From assembly GCA_029213165.1 (NCBI GenBank), contig JARGNO010000007.1, forward strand, positions 1-64,000: 64,000 bases of DNA. The letters run 5' to 3'. The position numbers were made by a program, and so were the translations under genes. The DNA is from Minwuia sp. (lineage in GTDB: Bacteria > Pseudomonadota > Alphaproteobacteria > Minwuiales > Minwuiaceae). Below the pieces are notes generated by a model. It was not told where the DNA came from. It saw only the letters and a list, made by a program, of their open reading frames with translations, and made no database searches. Below, one piece after another: positions 9,212-18,757 of the stretch. The stretch's first letter is position 1; every line of letters starts with the position of its first letter.

Positions 9212-11647
9212 CTACTCCCGCGCTGCGACCTCCAGCGGTGGAACCTTGCAAATCTGCGGGCTGCTGGTCGGGCCGAGAGGGGTGGCGATGCCGCCATCCG
9301 CACCGATGGAAACCTGATGACCGGCAATCTGCAGGGTGAAGCCACCGCCGGGCTTTGCCGTCACCGCCTCTGCCACCGCGCCCTTGCAGCCCAGATCGAC
9401 CGCGACAAGGAACTCGGCCGCGTTCAGCTTTTCCTTCGTCGCCACGGTGGCGTGCCACTGCGGCTGCCAGTCGGGAACGAAGAACTCATCCGGGTTGGCG
9501 GGGAACTCACTGGTCTGGCCAATGCCGAAATCCGGGGCGCTGAGCACGGTGAAACAGGCCTTGCCGTCGCCCTTGGTGATGTTGAGGCCATTGGCGCCCT
9601 GGCGTTCGATCTCGGTCCAGCTGTGCAGGTTCCATTCGAAGCGGCGCGGCGTTTCGGAGGCGAGATCGTCGTAGATCAGCGCCACATCGGGCCGCAGGTA
9701 CATCATCGTCCGCACCGCCCGGCTCAACTCACCCTTGTAGGCGGGTGTGGCATCGCCGACAGCCATGTCCATGTCGCCGCAGCGTGCGAAATTGACCAGA
9801 TCACCCTGCGCCGACCGGTCCTGATAGGGCTGACCCTCGCCACCATCATAGGTGATCGCATTGTGGGCCTTCGTCCGCATGGTCCAGCTTTCGTGGTGCG
9901 CCGATTTCCAGGTGTCGTAGTAGCCACTGTCGATGGCGAGCGACTCGCCGCGACCGTTGATGATGAAGCTGTTCTGGTCCGCATGGGAATGGTTGAAGGA
10001 ACCGTACGGGCTGGACTTGAACAGGATCGAGTATCGGTCCGGATCGTCGAGGTCGCTGTGCATCGCGACCCAGCCAATCGAAGGGAAGATCGCCGTGTCC
10101 GGCAGCGGGACATGTTCCTCCGTCACGAAGGCCTTGGCGGGGTGGTAGAGCGGTCCGTAGAGGTGAACAAAATATTCCTCGTCCGTCTCCGCCTCGTTCC
10201 AGAGGGAGGCCAGGCGGCGGCTGATCGGGGTGTCGACCCGTTGCAGATAGAGCTTTGACAGCAGGCTCCAGGCGGAGGAGCGTTCATATTCACCGCCGTC
10301 GCCGAAGGCACTGTTCGGCGTGCCTGGCGGGATCAGGTAGCTGAAGAAGATACCGGCCTGCTTGGGCCAGCCCATGTTGACCGGATCAACGCCGATCGCG
10401 TTCCGCAGCACGTCCCAGTACTGCATGCTGTTCATCGCGTCCCAGACACCGTAATTGACACCGTTGCCGAAGCCGCCGTCGTCACCGCCCCAGGGATTGT
10501 TGGTGGCGAGATAGATCGGATAGGTGCGGAAGAACCAGTTCTTGGCGCGGGGCGAGTCACCGGCCAGCAGGATGGCGATTGCCGTGATCGCGCCCGCCTG
10601 ACGGAAGCCGTGACTGTTGTAGGGCTTGCGTTCCAGCTGGCGGCGCGGATGCACGATGTAGCGATCGAAGGCGGCCTGCGTCCGATACTCGATCATCTTG
10701 ATCGTCTCGGCCTTCTGCTCGTCAGTCAGCCAGCGCTTGGTGATGTCATAGGTGAGCGCCAGCGCCAGCGAGATGCGCAGGTTCGACAGGTCAGACGACC
10801 GGAGGCCGGTTGAATGATCCGGGTCCCAGGACAGCAGGTTCGCCGCCCGTCGCCAGCTTTCGCCCAGTGTCGCCTCGTCCCTTGTCAGCCAGTAGGTATA
10901 GGTCAGGGTGGACAGTCTGACGGTGGCGCGATTGACCTCGCTGGCAATGAAGCGGGCGACGCGGATGCGCTCGTAGAAATCCTCCACCTCGAAGGTTGCG
11001 ACCGGCGGTTCCTTGGTCAGTTCGTCGCCGATCCACTTCTTCTCGACCGTGCGTTTCACGCCGTTGAACAGGGGCTTGCGCTCTCCCTGCCGCAGATTGC
11101 GGCGCAATTCCCCGAACTCCTGCTTCGGTGGCATCGCGCGGGGGTTGCGGCGGTCCAGCGCCAGCGTCCAGGCCTCCGACACCGATGGCGCGACGAAGAC
11201 ATGGGCATGCGGGTGAATGCTGAATGCCCGCCACTGGCTCCAGTCCCCGGCGGGCTGTCCGGCTGGCCAGAGGCGCGCCCGCCAGCGCCAGTTGCCCTTT
11301 GCCAGCGGGGCATCGAGCATCAGGTGATTGTCGGGCGTCAGGCGATGGACCCGGGTTCCGTCCTCGTTGAGGATCTCCAGCTCATAGGTTGTGTCTACCG
11401 CGTCATAGCGCCAGTGAAACACCGGCGGATTCTGTGCGGCAATGGTGCCATTGGCGGGATAGACCGGGAACTCCAGCGCGGTTTGTGGCGACAGGAAATC
11501 GGTCACCACCTGTGGCTTCGGCAGCCGCTGGACATAGTCGAGCCAGATATCGACATTCTCGCGCTGTGTCTCGGCACGGGACGCCGTCGCAATGCAGATT
11601 GCGAGAGTGGCGAGGGCCAGCGCACGAAAAGCAGTGCGAAATTCCAT
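9212..11647 (-). CDS. Secreted DUF4962/heparinase II/III-fold polysaccharide lyase
   Basis: This 811-residue protein has an N-terminal signal peptide (basic start, hydrophobic core, cleavage near ASRA-ETQ). The next region, to about residue 200, looks like the DUF4962 N-terminal domain. An (alpha/alpha) toroid and a C-terminal beta domain of the heparinase II/III type follow. Family active-site-like segments are YNSHGFRQ, FNHSHADQNSF and KAHNAITYDG. It probably cleaves a uronate-containing polysaccharide in the periplasm or outside. The ATG at 11647 has AGGAG 8 bases upstream; the frame is open to 11695. It diverges from the glycosyltransferase operon, which suggests it acts on that operon's product. 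Exact substrate unknown. Confidence 0.85.
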   Translation of the reverse strand: MEFRTAFRALALATLAICIATASRAETQRENVDIWLDYVQRLPKPQVVTDFLSPQTALEFPVYPANGTIAAQNPPVFHWRYDAVDTTYELEILNEDGTRVHRLTPDNHLMLDAPLAKGNWRWRARLWPAGQPAGDWSQWRAFSIHPHAHVFVAPSVSEAWTLALDRRNPRAMPPKQEFGELRRNLRQGERKPLFNGVKRTVEKKWIGDELTKEPPVATFEVEDFYERIRVARFIASEVNRATVRLSTLTYTYWLTRDEATLGESWRRAANLLSWDPDHSTGLRSSDLSNLRISLALALTYDITKRWLTDEQKAETIKMIEYRTQAAFDRYIVHPRRQLERKPYNSHGFRQAGAITAIAILLAGDSPRAKNWFFRTYPIYLATNNPWGGDDGGFGNGVNYGVWDAMNSMQYWDVLRNAIGVDPVNMGWPKQAGIFFSYLIPPGTPNSAFGDGGEYERSSAWSLLSKLYLQRVDTPISRRLASLWNEAETDEEYFVHLYGPLYHPAKAFVTEEHVPLPDTAIFPSIGWVAMHSDLDDPDRYSILFKSSPYGSFNHSHADQNSFIINGRGESLAIDSGYYDTWKSAHHESWTMRTKAHNAITYDGGEGQPYQDRSAQGDLVNFARCGDMDMAVGDATPAYKGELSRAVRTMMYLRPDVALIYDDLASETPRRFEWNLHSWTEIERQGANGLNITKGDGKACFTVLSAPDFGIGQTSEFPANPDEFFVPDWQPQWHATVATKEKLNAAEFLVAVDLGCKGAVAEAVTAKPGGGFTLQIAGHQVSIGADGGIATPLGPTSSPQICKVPPLEVAARE

Positions 11648-11770
11648 CGGGTATCTCCTGAAAGGTCTTGCAGGAACTGTTTCCCGTTCCCGCATTCAAG
11701 TTTCCTGCCGTGTGGCTGGCGCATGTTGCGGAAGTGCCGTCATTGCAGGGGCGCACGTCCAACGCCCGGT

Positions 11771-11782
11771 TGACAGTTGTCA
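11771..11782. promoter_or_regulatory. Palindrome in the divergent lyase/glycosyltransferase intergenic region
   Basis: TGACAGTTGTCA is an inverted repeat (TGACA-GT-TGTCA) overlapping a TTGACA hexamer at 11770-11775. It lies 114 bases upstream of the plus-strand glycosyltransferase and 124 bases upstream of the minus-strand lyase. It could be a -35 element, an operator, or both. No strong -10 element is visible at 17 bases, so this is tentative. Confidence 0.35.
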
Positions 11783-11895
11783 TCGTCGCGCCCTACAGGG
11801 GCAGACGCGCATTTCCTTGCAGGGCGTTCAGCTTATAGCGTCCGGAAGCGGGTGAAGGCCATATCCTGGCGCGGCCACGGCCAGACGGGGAAACC

Positions 11896-13071
11896 ATGAC
11901 TGACCAGAGCGACTTGTCAGCGGAACCAGCCAGAACCCGTGCAGGCGGGAAACCGCGCGTGCTGCTGGTCGGCCCGTTTCCGCCGACAACCGGCGGCGTC
12001 ACGACCTTCATGCTGAACCTGATGGGGTCGGAACTGGCAGAGCGGTTCGATTTCATTCCGCACACGACTTCCCGCCCGCCGAAGAAGAACGTCGTCGACA
12101 ACTATGGCTATTCCGCGATCCTGAAGGGCGGGGTCCTTCGGCTGTTCGTCGCGGCATTCGCGACACTGTGGCACCTGATCAGCTTTCCCTTCGTGCTCTG
12201 GTTCCGTCGCATCGACATCGTGCAGGTCCAGTCCTCCGATTTTCAGACATTCTGGGAATCCTGTGTCTACATCTGGATGGCCAGGCGCCTGGGACGACCG
12301 ACGATGATGCGCCTGGGCGGTATCTTCGACCAGTTCTACGAAGGCTCCTCCCCCCGGATGCAGCGCGGCATCCGTGCCGGCGTGGCTTCGCCCGACATCC
12401 TGATCGTGCAGTCGGAGGGCTGGCGGGACTATCTGACGGGGCTTGGCCGCACCGGGCCGATGCTGGTGCTCTACAATTCGGTGCCGAGATCTTCGGTGGT
12501 GCCGCTGGATCAGGCCCGCAATGATACGCCGCTGTTCATCTTCACGGCCGGTACCGAGGGCAAGCGCAAGGGAGCCTATGTGCTGATCGAGGCGCTGCAG
12601 CGGCCCGACATGGCCGATATCGCGGCTGCGTTTCATCTTGCAGCTGTCATTGAGCCACTGGAGTCGCAATTCGAGAGCGCCGCCCTGCCGCAGCGGATCA
12701 CGCGCGAGGGTTATCTGGCACATGCGGAACTGCTGAAACGGATGCGCAGTGGTGACGTCTTCCTGATGCCGTCATACGGGGAGGGCTTTCCCAACAGCCT
12801 GCTGGAGGCCATGGCCGCCGGTCTGACGCCCGTTGTGACGCCGGTTGGTGCGGTGCCGGAGATCGTGACCGACGGCCAGGACGGGCTGGTGATCCCGGCT
12901 GGGGACGCGGCGGCACTGGCGCAGGCGATCCGGCGTCTGGCGGACGATCCGGAACTGCGGCTGCAACTGGCACGATCCGCGCAAGCGCGGGTACGGGAGA
13001 GCTTCGTTGCCGAGGTTGTGCTGGAACGACTGGCGACGGGATACCAGGAACTGTTGGCACGGAAGGCCTGA
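11896..13071 (+). CDS. GT4-family glycosyltransferase
   Basis: This 391-residue GT-B-fold enzyme begins with a short polar extension, then the N-terminal nucleotide-fold strand and glycine loop (VLLVGPFPPTTGG). The C-terminal half carries the GT4 E-x7-E element within YGEGFPNSLLEAMAAG, which contacts the sugar-nucleotide donor. A hydrophobic stretch near residues 82-103 may bind the membrane. It probably transfers a sugar during exopolysaccharide repeat assembly. It opens the plus-strand operon, and its TGA shares one base with the next ATG. Donor and acceptor cannot be predicted. Confidence 0.88.
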   Translation: MTDQSDLSAEPARTRAGGKPRVLLVGPFPPTTGGVTTFMLNLMGSELAERFDFIPHTTSRPPKKNVVDNYGYSAILKGGVLRLFVAAFATLWHLISFPFVLWFRRIDIVQVQSSDFQTFWESCVYIWMARRLGRPTMMRLGGIFDQFYEGSSPRMQRGIRAGVASPDILIVQSEGWRDYLTGLGRTGPMLVLYNSVPRSSVVPLDQARNDTPLFIFTAGTEGKRKGAYVLIEALQRPDMADIAAAFHLAAVIEPLESQFESAALPQRITREGYLAHAELLKRMRSGDVFLMPSYGEGFPNSLLEAMAAGLTPVVTPVGAVPEIVTDGQDGLVIPAGDAAALAQAIRRLADDPELRLQLARSAQARVRESFVAEVVLERLATGYQELLARKA

Positions 13072-15086
13072 TGGCAGCCGGACACGGAAGCAGCGAGAAT
13101 CTGGTGCGACTGGTGCGCAAGGCGCGCTGGTACCGCAACCGCCTTGCCGCAATGTCCGCAGCCGAGATTGCGCACCGGATGGAGGAGCAGGCACGGCGCC
13201 GGATCAGCCGGGTCTACCTGCCCGGGTCTGTCACCGGCTTCGATGGCGCAGGATTCGATCTGCCGGTATGGCCGGGCCTGGCCGATGGGGTGGGCCGCAT
13301 CGCGGGCGACGCGGCGCTGCTTTCGGGGTGGGCCGAGAATGCCCACCTTGTCGGCGCAGGGCATCTCTCGTTCCTCGGCATCGACTGGCCGAAACCGGAT
13401 GAGGCGGCGGCGGACGGATTGCCGGACTGGCATCTGGACCCCGCCACTGGCCAGCGCTGGCCCGATGACCGCTATTGCTTCGACATTTCCTACCGTCATG
13501 CGGATGAGTTCGGAGACGTGAAGAACGTCTGGGAACTGTCGCGCCTGCAATACCTGCAGCCGGTCGCCGCCTATGCCCTGGTGTCGGAAGATGCCTCTGC
13601 CGTGGCCATCTGCGAAGACCACCTGACATCCTGGGTGGCGGCCAATCCGATCTATCGTGGGGTACACTGGTCCTCCGGGATCGAGGTTGCGTTCCGCATC
13701 GTCAGCATCCTGGTCATTCTCGGCCTGGTCGGCAGCCGCTTCAGTGCCGGGGCCCGCGCCACGCTGATGCGCAGCCTGTATCAGCATGGCTGGTGGCTGG
13801 CGCGTTTCCCGTCGCGTCATTCATCCGCCAACAACCATCTGGTGGCGGAAGCCGGGGGCCTGTTCATGCTGGGTGCATTGTGTCCCGGTCTGCCCGGCGC
13901 GCGCCGCTGGGCGGACTATGGCCGCGCGGTGCTGGAACGGGAATGCCTGCGCCAGATCCATGGCGACGGGGTTGGCGCGGAGCAGTCGCCTGCCTATGCG
14001 GCCCTGACGCTGGAATGGCTTTTGCTGAGCGGCGACCTGGCGCGTCGCCTGGGTCGGGGCTTCAGCCCTGAATACTGGTCGCGGATCGCAAAGGCGGGCG
14101 GGTTCCTGAAGTGGGTCACCGATTCCGCCGGTCACCAGCCGCGCATCGGCGATGACGACGACAGCCATGTCTTCGGCAATGGCATGGGCGTCGAGCCGAC
14201 GGTCAATTCCGTCATGGCGGCGGTTGCCCAGGCCACGGACCGACCGGAACTCAGTCCGCCCGTCCCCGTTCGGCACCTGCGCCACGCGCTGATGCCCGCA
14301 CCACCACCCAATGGCATCTGGCCGGGCGGTTTCCGCCATTTCAGTGAAGGCGGCTATTCGGTTCAGCGGCATCTGGGCAAGGGGGCGGCGGACCACTTGC
14401 TGGTCTTCGACCATGGTCCGATCGGTTATCTCTCGATTGCCGCACATGGCCATGCCGACACGCTGTCGGTCTGGCTGCATGTGGAGGGACAGCCGGTGCT
14501 GATCGATGCCGGAACCTACCTCTATCACGCGGGCCATGCCTGGCGGGATCACTTCCGGGGCACGGTGGCGCACAACACGCTGACCATCGGCGGGGAGAAC
14601 AGTTCGGAAATCTCCGGTCCCTTCAACTGGGCGCGCAAGGCGGAGACGCGTGTGCTGCAACTGAAGGACACGCCTGACGACTGGCTGGTCAGTGCGGAGC
14701 ATGATGGCTATCAGGCCAGCCATGGCATCGCGCATGTCCGGACCGTGGAACGTACAGGGCCGGGGCTGTACCGCATCACCGATACCCTGCGCGGCCACTC
14801 GGCACCGCAGCGGGTGGAGATCGGTTTCCTCGTCTCGCCCGCCTTCGAGGTGGAGGCTGCGGGAACCGGGTTCCGGATCCGCGATGAACGGGGCGTGGTC
14901 CTGACCATCCGCCATGCGGGCGGCCTGGCGGGATGGCTGGAAACCGGTCGTGCGGGGCCGGAGCGTGGCTGGCATTCGCCGTCATTCGGGGTTCGCGCAC
15001 CTGCGCCGCGCATCGTCTTCGCCGGGGAACTTTCCGCCGGTCGTGAGGCCGCTTTCGATCTGGAAATCCACGAGGTCGGACAGTGA
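13071..15086 (+). CDS. Heparinase II/III-family protein of polysaccharide operon
   Basis: This 671-residue protein has a helical toroid N-terminal half and a C-terminal heparinase II/III-like beta domain. Conserved-looking segments are HSSANNHLVAEA, AAHGHADTLSVWL and FRGTVAHNTLTIGG, which hold the family Asn/His/Tyr-type catalytic positions. It has no clear signal peptide, unlike the divergent lyase. Such genes are common inside exopolysaccharide loci, where they are thought to trim or modify nascent glycan. It starts on the last base of the preceding glycosyltransferase (TGATG). Substrate is inferred to be a uronate polymer because algD follows. Confidence 0.86.
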   Translation: MAAGHGSSENLVRLVRKARWYRNRLAAMSAAEIAHRMEEQARRRISRVYLPGSVTGFDGAGFDLPVWPGLADGVGRIAGDAALLSGWAENAHLVGAGHLSFLGIDWPKPDEAAADGLPDWHLDPATGQRWPDDRYCFDISYRHADEFGDVKNVWELSRLQYLQPVAAYALVSEDASAVAICEDHLTSWVAANPIYRGVHWSSGIEVAFRIVSILVILGLVGSRFSAGARATLMRSLYQHGWWLARFPSRHSSANNHLVAEAGGLFMLGALCPGLPGARRWADYGRAVLERECLRQIHGDGVGAEQSPAYAALTLEWLLLSGDLARRLGRGFSPEYWSRIAKAGGFLKWVTDSAGHQPRIGDDDDSHVFGNGMGVEPTVNSVMAAVAQATDRPELSPPVPVRHLRHALMPAPPPNGIWPGGFRHFSEGGYSVQRHLGKGAADHLLVFDHGPIGYLSIAAHGHADTLSVWLHVEGQPVLIDAGTYLYHAGHAWRDHFRGTVAHNTLTIGGENSSEISGPFNWARKAETRVLQLKDTPDDWLVSAEHDGYQASHGIAHVRTVERTGPGLYRITDTLRGHSAPQRVEIGFLVSPAFEVEAAGTGFRIRDERGVVLTIRHAGGLAGWLETGRAGPERGWHSPSFGVRAPAPRIVFAGELSAGREAAFDLEIHEVGQ

Positions 15087-15177
15087 TGCCATGGCGCGCG
15101 GCGTTTGCACGACCTTGGCCGGTGTCTATGATCCGCCGGGCGAACAATGAAATGCGACAGCATGAAGGGGTCTTCAC

Positions 15178-16491
15178 ATGCGTCTGAGTGTCTTCGGGAT
15201 GGGCTATGTCGGCAATGTTTCCGCGGCCTGCTTCGCGGCTGACGGCCACACGGTCATTGGTGTCGATCCCAACGCGGTGAAGGTCGATCTGATCAATCAG
15301 GGCGCATCCCCGATTGTCGAACCGGGCCTGGCGGAGCTGGTCACTGACGGTGTGCGTTCGGGGCGGCTGCGCGGCACCACCGATGCGGCGGAGGCGATTG
15401 CCGGGACCGATCTGTCGCTGGTCTGTGTCGGTACGCCCAGCCAGGTGAACGGGAATCTGGACCTGACCTATCTGGAGCGGGTCTGTGCGGATATCGGCAA
15501 CTGCCTGAAGACCAAGGACGCGTTTCATGTGGTTGTCATCCGCTCCACCATGCTGCCCGGCACGATCCGGGAGACGGTGATCCCGGCACTGGAAGCGGCT
15601 TCGGGCAAGGTTGCGGGCAAGGATTTCGGTGTCTGCAACAACCCGGAATTCCTGCGCGAAGGCTCCGCTGTCCGCGACTTCCGGGAACCACCCAAGACCG
15701 TGATCGGCGAAAGCGATCCGCGCGCCGGTGACATGCTGGCCAGCCTCTATGCCGCGCTGGATGCGCCGATGATCCGCACGGATATCGAGGTCGCGGAGAT
15801 GGTGAAATATGCGGACAACGCCTGGCACGCGGTGAAGGTCACCTTTGGCAACGAGATCGGCGGAATCTGCAAGCGCCTGGGCATCGACAGCCACAAGGTC
15901 ATGGACATCTTCTGTCAGGACACGAAGCTGAATATCTCGAAGAACTATCTCCGTCCCGGTTTTGCCTTCGGTGGTTCCTGCCTGCCGAAGGATCTGCGCG
16001 CCATCACCTACAAGGCGCGGGAACTGGACCTGCCGGTGCCGATGCTGAACGGTGTGCTGCCGTCGAACCGCTGGCAGGTGGAGGCCGGTGTCGAGATGGT
16101 GCTGTCGAAGGGCATGCGGAAGGTCGGAATCCTCGGCTTCTCCTTCAAGGCGGATACCGACGACCTGCGCGAAAGCCCGATGGTGGAGGTGATCGAGCGG
16201 CTGCTGGGCAAGGGCATTGACCTGAAGCTCTATGACCGCAATGTCAGCATGGCGCGCCTGACCGGCGCCAACCGCGACTATATCCTGAAGACCATCCCCC
16301 ATATCTCCAACCTGATGGTGGAGAGCGTGGATGAGGTGCTGGACCACGCGGAGGTGCTGGTTGTCGGCAATGGCGATGCTGCCTTCCGCCGGGTGCCCGA
16401 GCAGATGCGGGAAGGGCAGGTTCTGGTCGATTTCGTGCGCATCAGTGACGGTCCGAGTGTCGAAGGCCGCTCCGACGGCGTCGCCTGGTAG
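15178..16491 (+). CDS. algD: GDP-mannose 6-dehydrogenase (AlgD-type)
   Basis: This 437-residue protein aligns over its full length, by eye, with Pseudomonas AlgD, including the ending GVAW. The NAD-binding loop is G7-x-G9-x2-G12. The catalytic Cys268 in GGSCLPKD falls at the same residue number as in AlgD. Other family blocks are GTPSQVNG, NPEFLREG and FKADTDDLRESP. It would oxidise GDP-mannose to GDP-mannuronate with two NAD+, the committed step of alginate-type synthesis. UDP-glucose dehydrogenase is the alternative, but the AlgD-like features are stronger. It lies 91 bases after the heparinase gene in the same operon. Confidence 0.9.
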   Translation: MRLSVFGMGYVGNVSAACFAADGHTVIGVDPNAVKVDLINQGASPIVEPGLAELVTDGVRSGRLRGTTDAAEAIAGTDLSLVCVGTPSQVNGNLDLTYLERVCADIGNCLKTKDAFHVVVIRSTMLPGTIRETVIPALEAASGKVAGKDFGVCNNPEFLREGSAVRDFREPPKTVIGESDPRAGDMLASLYAALDAPMIRTDIEVAEMVKYADNAWHAVKVTFGNEIGGICKRLGIDSHKVMDIFCQDTKLNISKNYLRPGFAFGGSCLPKDLRAITYKARELDLPVPMLNGVLPSNRWQVEAGVEMVLSKGMRKVGILGFSFKADTDDLRESPMVEVIERLLGKGIDLKLYDRNVSMARLTGANRDYILKTIPHISNLMVESVDEVLDHAEVLVVGNGDAAFRRVPEQMREGQVLVDFVRISDGPSVEGRSDGVAW

Positions 16492-16505
16492 ACCGGACCG
16501 TCAGC

Positions 16506-17699
16506 GTGTCACGCCCCCGCCGCGTCCTGTTCATCGTCGAGAACCTGCCGAGCCCGTTCGACCGGCGGGTCTGGCAGGAAGCGACAACACTTCATGCCCA
16601 TGGCTATGAGGTCTCGATCATCTGTCCGACCGGCAAGGGGTACGAGAAGAAATACGAAGCCATCGACGGAATCCACATCTACCGCCACAACCTGCCGCTG
16701 GATGCACGTGGCGCGCTGGGGTACCTGCTGGAATATTCCGCCGCACTGTTCTGGGAATTCTTCCTGACATGGAAGGTGCTACTGACGCGTGGCTTCGACG
16801 CAATCCATGCCTGCAATCCGCCTGACAACATCTTTCTCGTCGGCGGCTTCTTCAAGCTGCTGCTTGGCAAGAAGTTCCTGTTCGATCACCACGACATCAA
16901 TCCGGAACTCTACGAGGCCAAGTTTGGCCGCCGCGACCTCTTCTACCGGCTGATGCTGTCGTGGGAGCGCTGGACATTCCGCACTGCCAGCGTTTCCATC
17001 GCCACCAATGAGAGCTATCGCCGGATCGCCATCGAACGTGGCGGCATGGACCCGGACCGTGTGCATGTGGTGCGCTCCGGCCCCAGTCTGGAGCGGCTGA
17101 AGATCATCCCGCCGGTCCCGCAACTGAAGCAGGGGCGTCAGTTCCTGGTCGGCTATGTCGGGGTGATGGGCGCGCAGGAGGGGCTGGATCTGCTGCTCGA
17201 ATCCGTCCGCTACCTGGTCCATGAAAAGGGCCGCACCGACATTCAGTTCGGTCTGGTCGGCGGCGGGCCGGAGCTGGAGGTGCTGAAGGCGCAGGCGGTG
17301 GAACTCGGGGTCGCGAAATATGTGACCTTCACCGGTCGGGTGCCGGATCAGGAACTGCTTGAGATGCTCAATACGGCGGATGTCTGCGTCAATGCCGACC
17401 GCTTCAATGCGATGAACGACAAGTCGACCATGAACAAGATCATGGAATACATGGCACTCGGCAAACCCATCGTGCAGTTCGATCTGACGGAGGGGCGGTT
17501 CTCCGCAGCCGAGGCTTCGGTCTATGCGAAGCGCAATGATCCCATTGATATGGCGGAACAGATCCTGGCCCTGCTGGCGGATCCGGAACGACGTGCCGAG
17601 ATGGGTCGCTTCGGTCGCACCCGCGTCGAGAACGAACTGTCCTGGGAGCATGAAGTGCCGCGTTTGCTGGCCGCCTATGACGACCTCTTCAGCCGCTGA
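16506..17699 (+). CDS. GT4-family glycosyltransferase
   Basis: This 397-residue GT-B-fold protein begins with the motif FIVENLPSPFDRRVWQEA, typical of GT4 enzymes in exopolysaccharide loci. Its C-terminal half has the donor region NDKSTMNKIMEYMALGKP. A hydrophobic segment near 80-125 may associate with the membrane. The start is a GTG 14 bases after algD, with no good ATG nearby. The 3' end overlaps the VanZ gene by 23 bases. It likely adds a sugar in the same pathway as the first GT4 enzyme, with which it shares little sequence. Confidence 0.87.
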   Translation: MSRPRRVLFIVENLPSPFDRRVWQEATTLHAHGYEVSIICPTGKGYEKKYEAIDGIHIYRHNLPLDARGALGYLLEYSAALFWEFFLTWKVLLTRGFDAIHACNPPDNIFLVGGFFKLLLGKKFLFDHHDINPELYEAKFGRRDLFYRLMLSWERWTFRTASVSIATNESYRRIAIERGGMDPDRVHVVRSGPSLERLKIIPPVPQLKQGRQFLVGYVGVMGAQEGLDLLLESVRYLVHEKGRTDIQFGLVGGGPELEVLKAQAVELGVAKYVTFTGRVPDQELLEMLNTADVCVNADRFNAMNDKSTMNKIMEYMALGKPIVQFDLTEGRFSAAEASVYAKRNDPIDMAEQILALLADPERRAEMGRFGRTRVENELSWEHEVPRLLAAYDDLFSR

Positions 17700-18750
17700 C
17701 CGGGGGCTGCCCGCCGCACCGGTCCTGATCGGTGTGACCCTGCTGCTGGTCTGCCTGACGCTGTTGCACTTTCATGGCATGCCGAGATTTCAGCCTGCCG
17801 GTCAGGCGCTCGACTATCTGGAGTCGGGCCCGGTTCGTCTGGACGCGGGCGAAGGTGACCCGATACCTGCCCGGATGGAAGTCACGCATCAACGTCGAGG
17901 TGAGGCTTTTGTCCGGTTCGAGGCACGACTCGCCGCGACAGCCATCGCGCGCGGCCCCCGGCGGTGGCAACAGGGGCGATTGGTGGCGATCCAGATCGGG
18001 CCTGGCGGGCAATTGCGGGTGGATCTGCCGCATGTGGTGGCGCGCCTGAACGGGGATCGCCCCGGCCGCATCTATCGGGCGACCTTCCGCATGGCAGAAG
18101 ACACCGTCGCGGTCCTGTTGCGGGCGGAAATCCTGCGCACGACAGGGCAGCTCGATCTGCTGGCCCTGCGTTTGCAGCCCCTTGCTGAAAGACCGGGCTT
18201 TTCCGGTGGTTCCCTGTTCATCGGGGGGTGCTGGCTGCTGCTGGCGCTGATGATCAGCGGCTGGGTATTCCGCTCAGGCTGGTATCATCGCTGGCGTCCC
18301 GGGCTGGTCTATCTGGTTGCCGCGCCGACCCTTCTGCTCAGCGTTGCGCCGGCAGCCGTCACCGCGCCGCTCCGGCTCGGTGTCGCACGCAACCTGGACC
18401 TCGCCGGAATGGTGGGGGAGACCGGTAGGGCGGCGGATGCAGCCCTTTCCACCAATCTGTTCTCGCTGGCCAAGGCGGGTCACGTGCTGATGTTCGCGGC
18501 AGTCGGCGCGGTCGCGATGCTCGCGATTGGCTGGCGGTGCGAAAGGGGCCTTCGGTCTCTGCTTCAGGCGCTCGGCTTCTCAGCCTGCTTCGGGCTGGTG
18601 GCGGAGATGCTGCAACTCTTCAGTCCGAACCGCACGGCAACCCTGTTCGATGTCTCGATCAATCTCTCCAGCGGGACAGGCGGAGTCCTGGTCGCCGCAC
18701 TCGTGTTGCTGTTCTGGAACAGATCGCGCCGGTTGCGGAAGGGCGCCTGA
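17677..18750 (+). CDS. VanZ-family membrane protein
   Basis: This 357-residue membrane protein has an N-terminal membrane segment, a roughly 150-residue beta-rich soluble stretch, and a C-terminal VanZ-like bundle. Visible VanZ features are KAGHVLMFAAVGAV, EMLQLFSPNR and LFDVSINLSSGTGG. VanZ proteins are often found in envelope and polysaccharide loci but their reaction is unknown. The ATG at 17677 lies inside the end of the preceding glycosyltransferase gene, so the two are probably co-translated. Last gene of the operon; its end is 7 bases from convergent mmcB. Confidence 0.83.
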   Translation: MTTSSAADRGLPAAPVLIGVTLLLVCLTLLHFHGMPRFQPAGQALDYLESGPVRLDAGEGDPIPARMEVTHQRRGEAFVRFEARLAATAIARGPRRWQQGRLVAIQIGPGGQLRVDLPHVVARLNGDRPGRIYRATFRMAEDTVAVLLRAEILRTTGQLDLLALRLQPLAERPGFSGGSLFIGGCWLLLALMISGWVFRSGWYHRWRPGLVYLVAAPTLLLSVAPAAVTAPLRLGVARNLDLAGMVGETGRAADAALSTNLFSLAKAGHVLMFAAVGAVAMLAIGWRCERGLRSLLQALGFSACFGLVAEMLQLFSPNRTATLFDVSINLSSGTGGVLVAALVLLFWNRSRRLRKGA

Positions 18751-18757
18751 ACAACAG

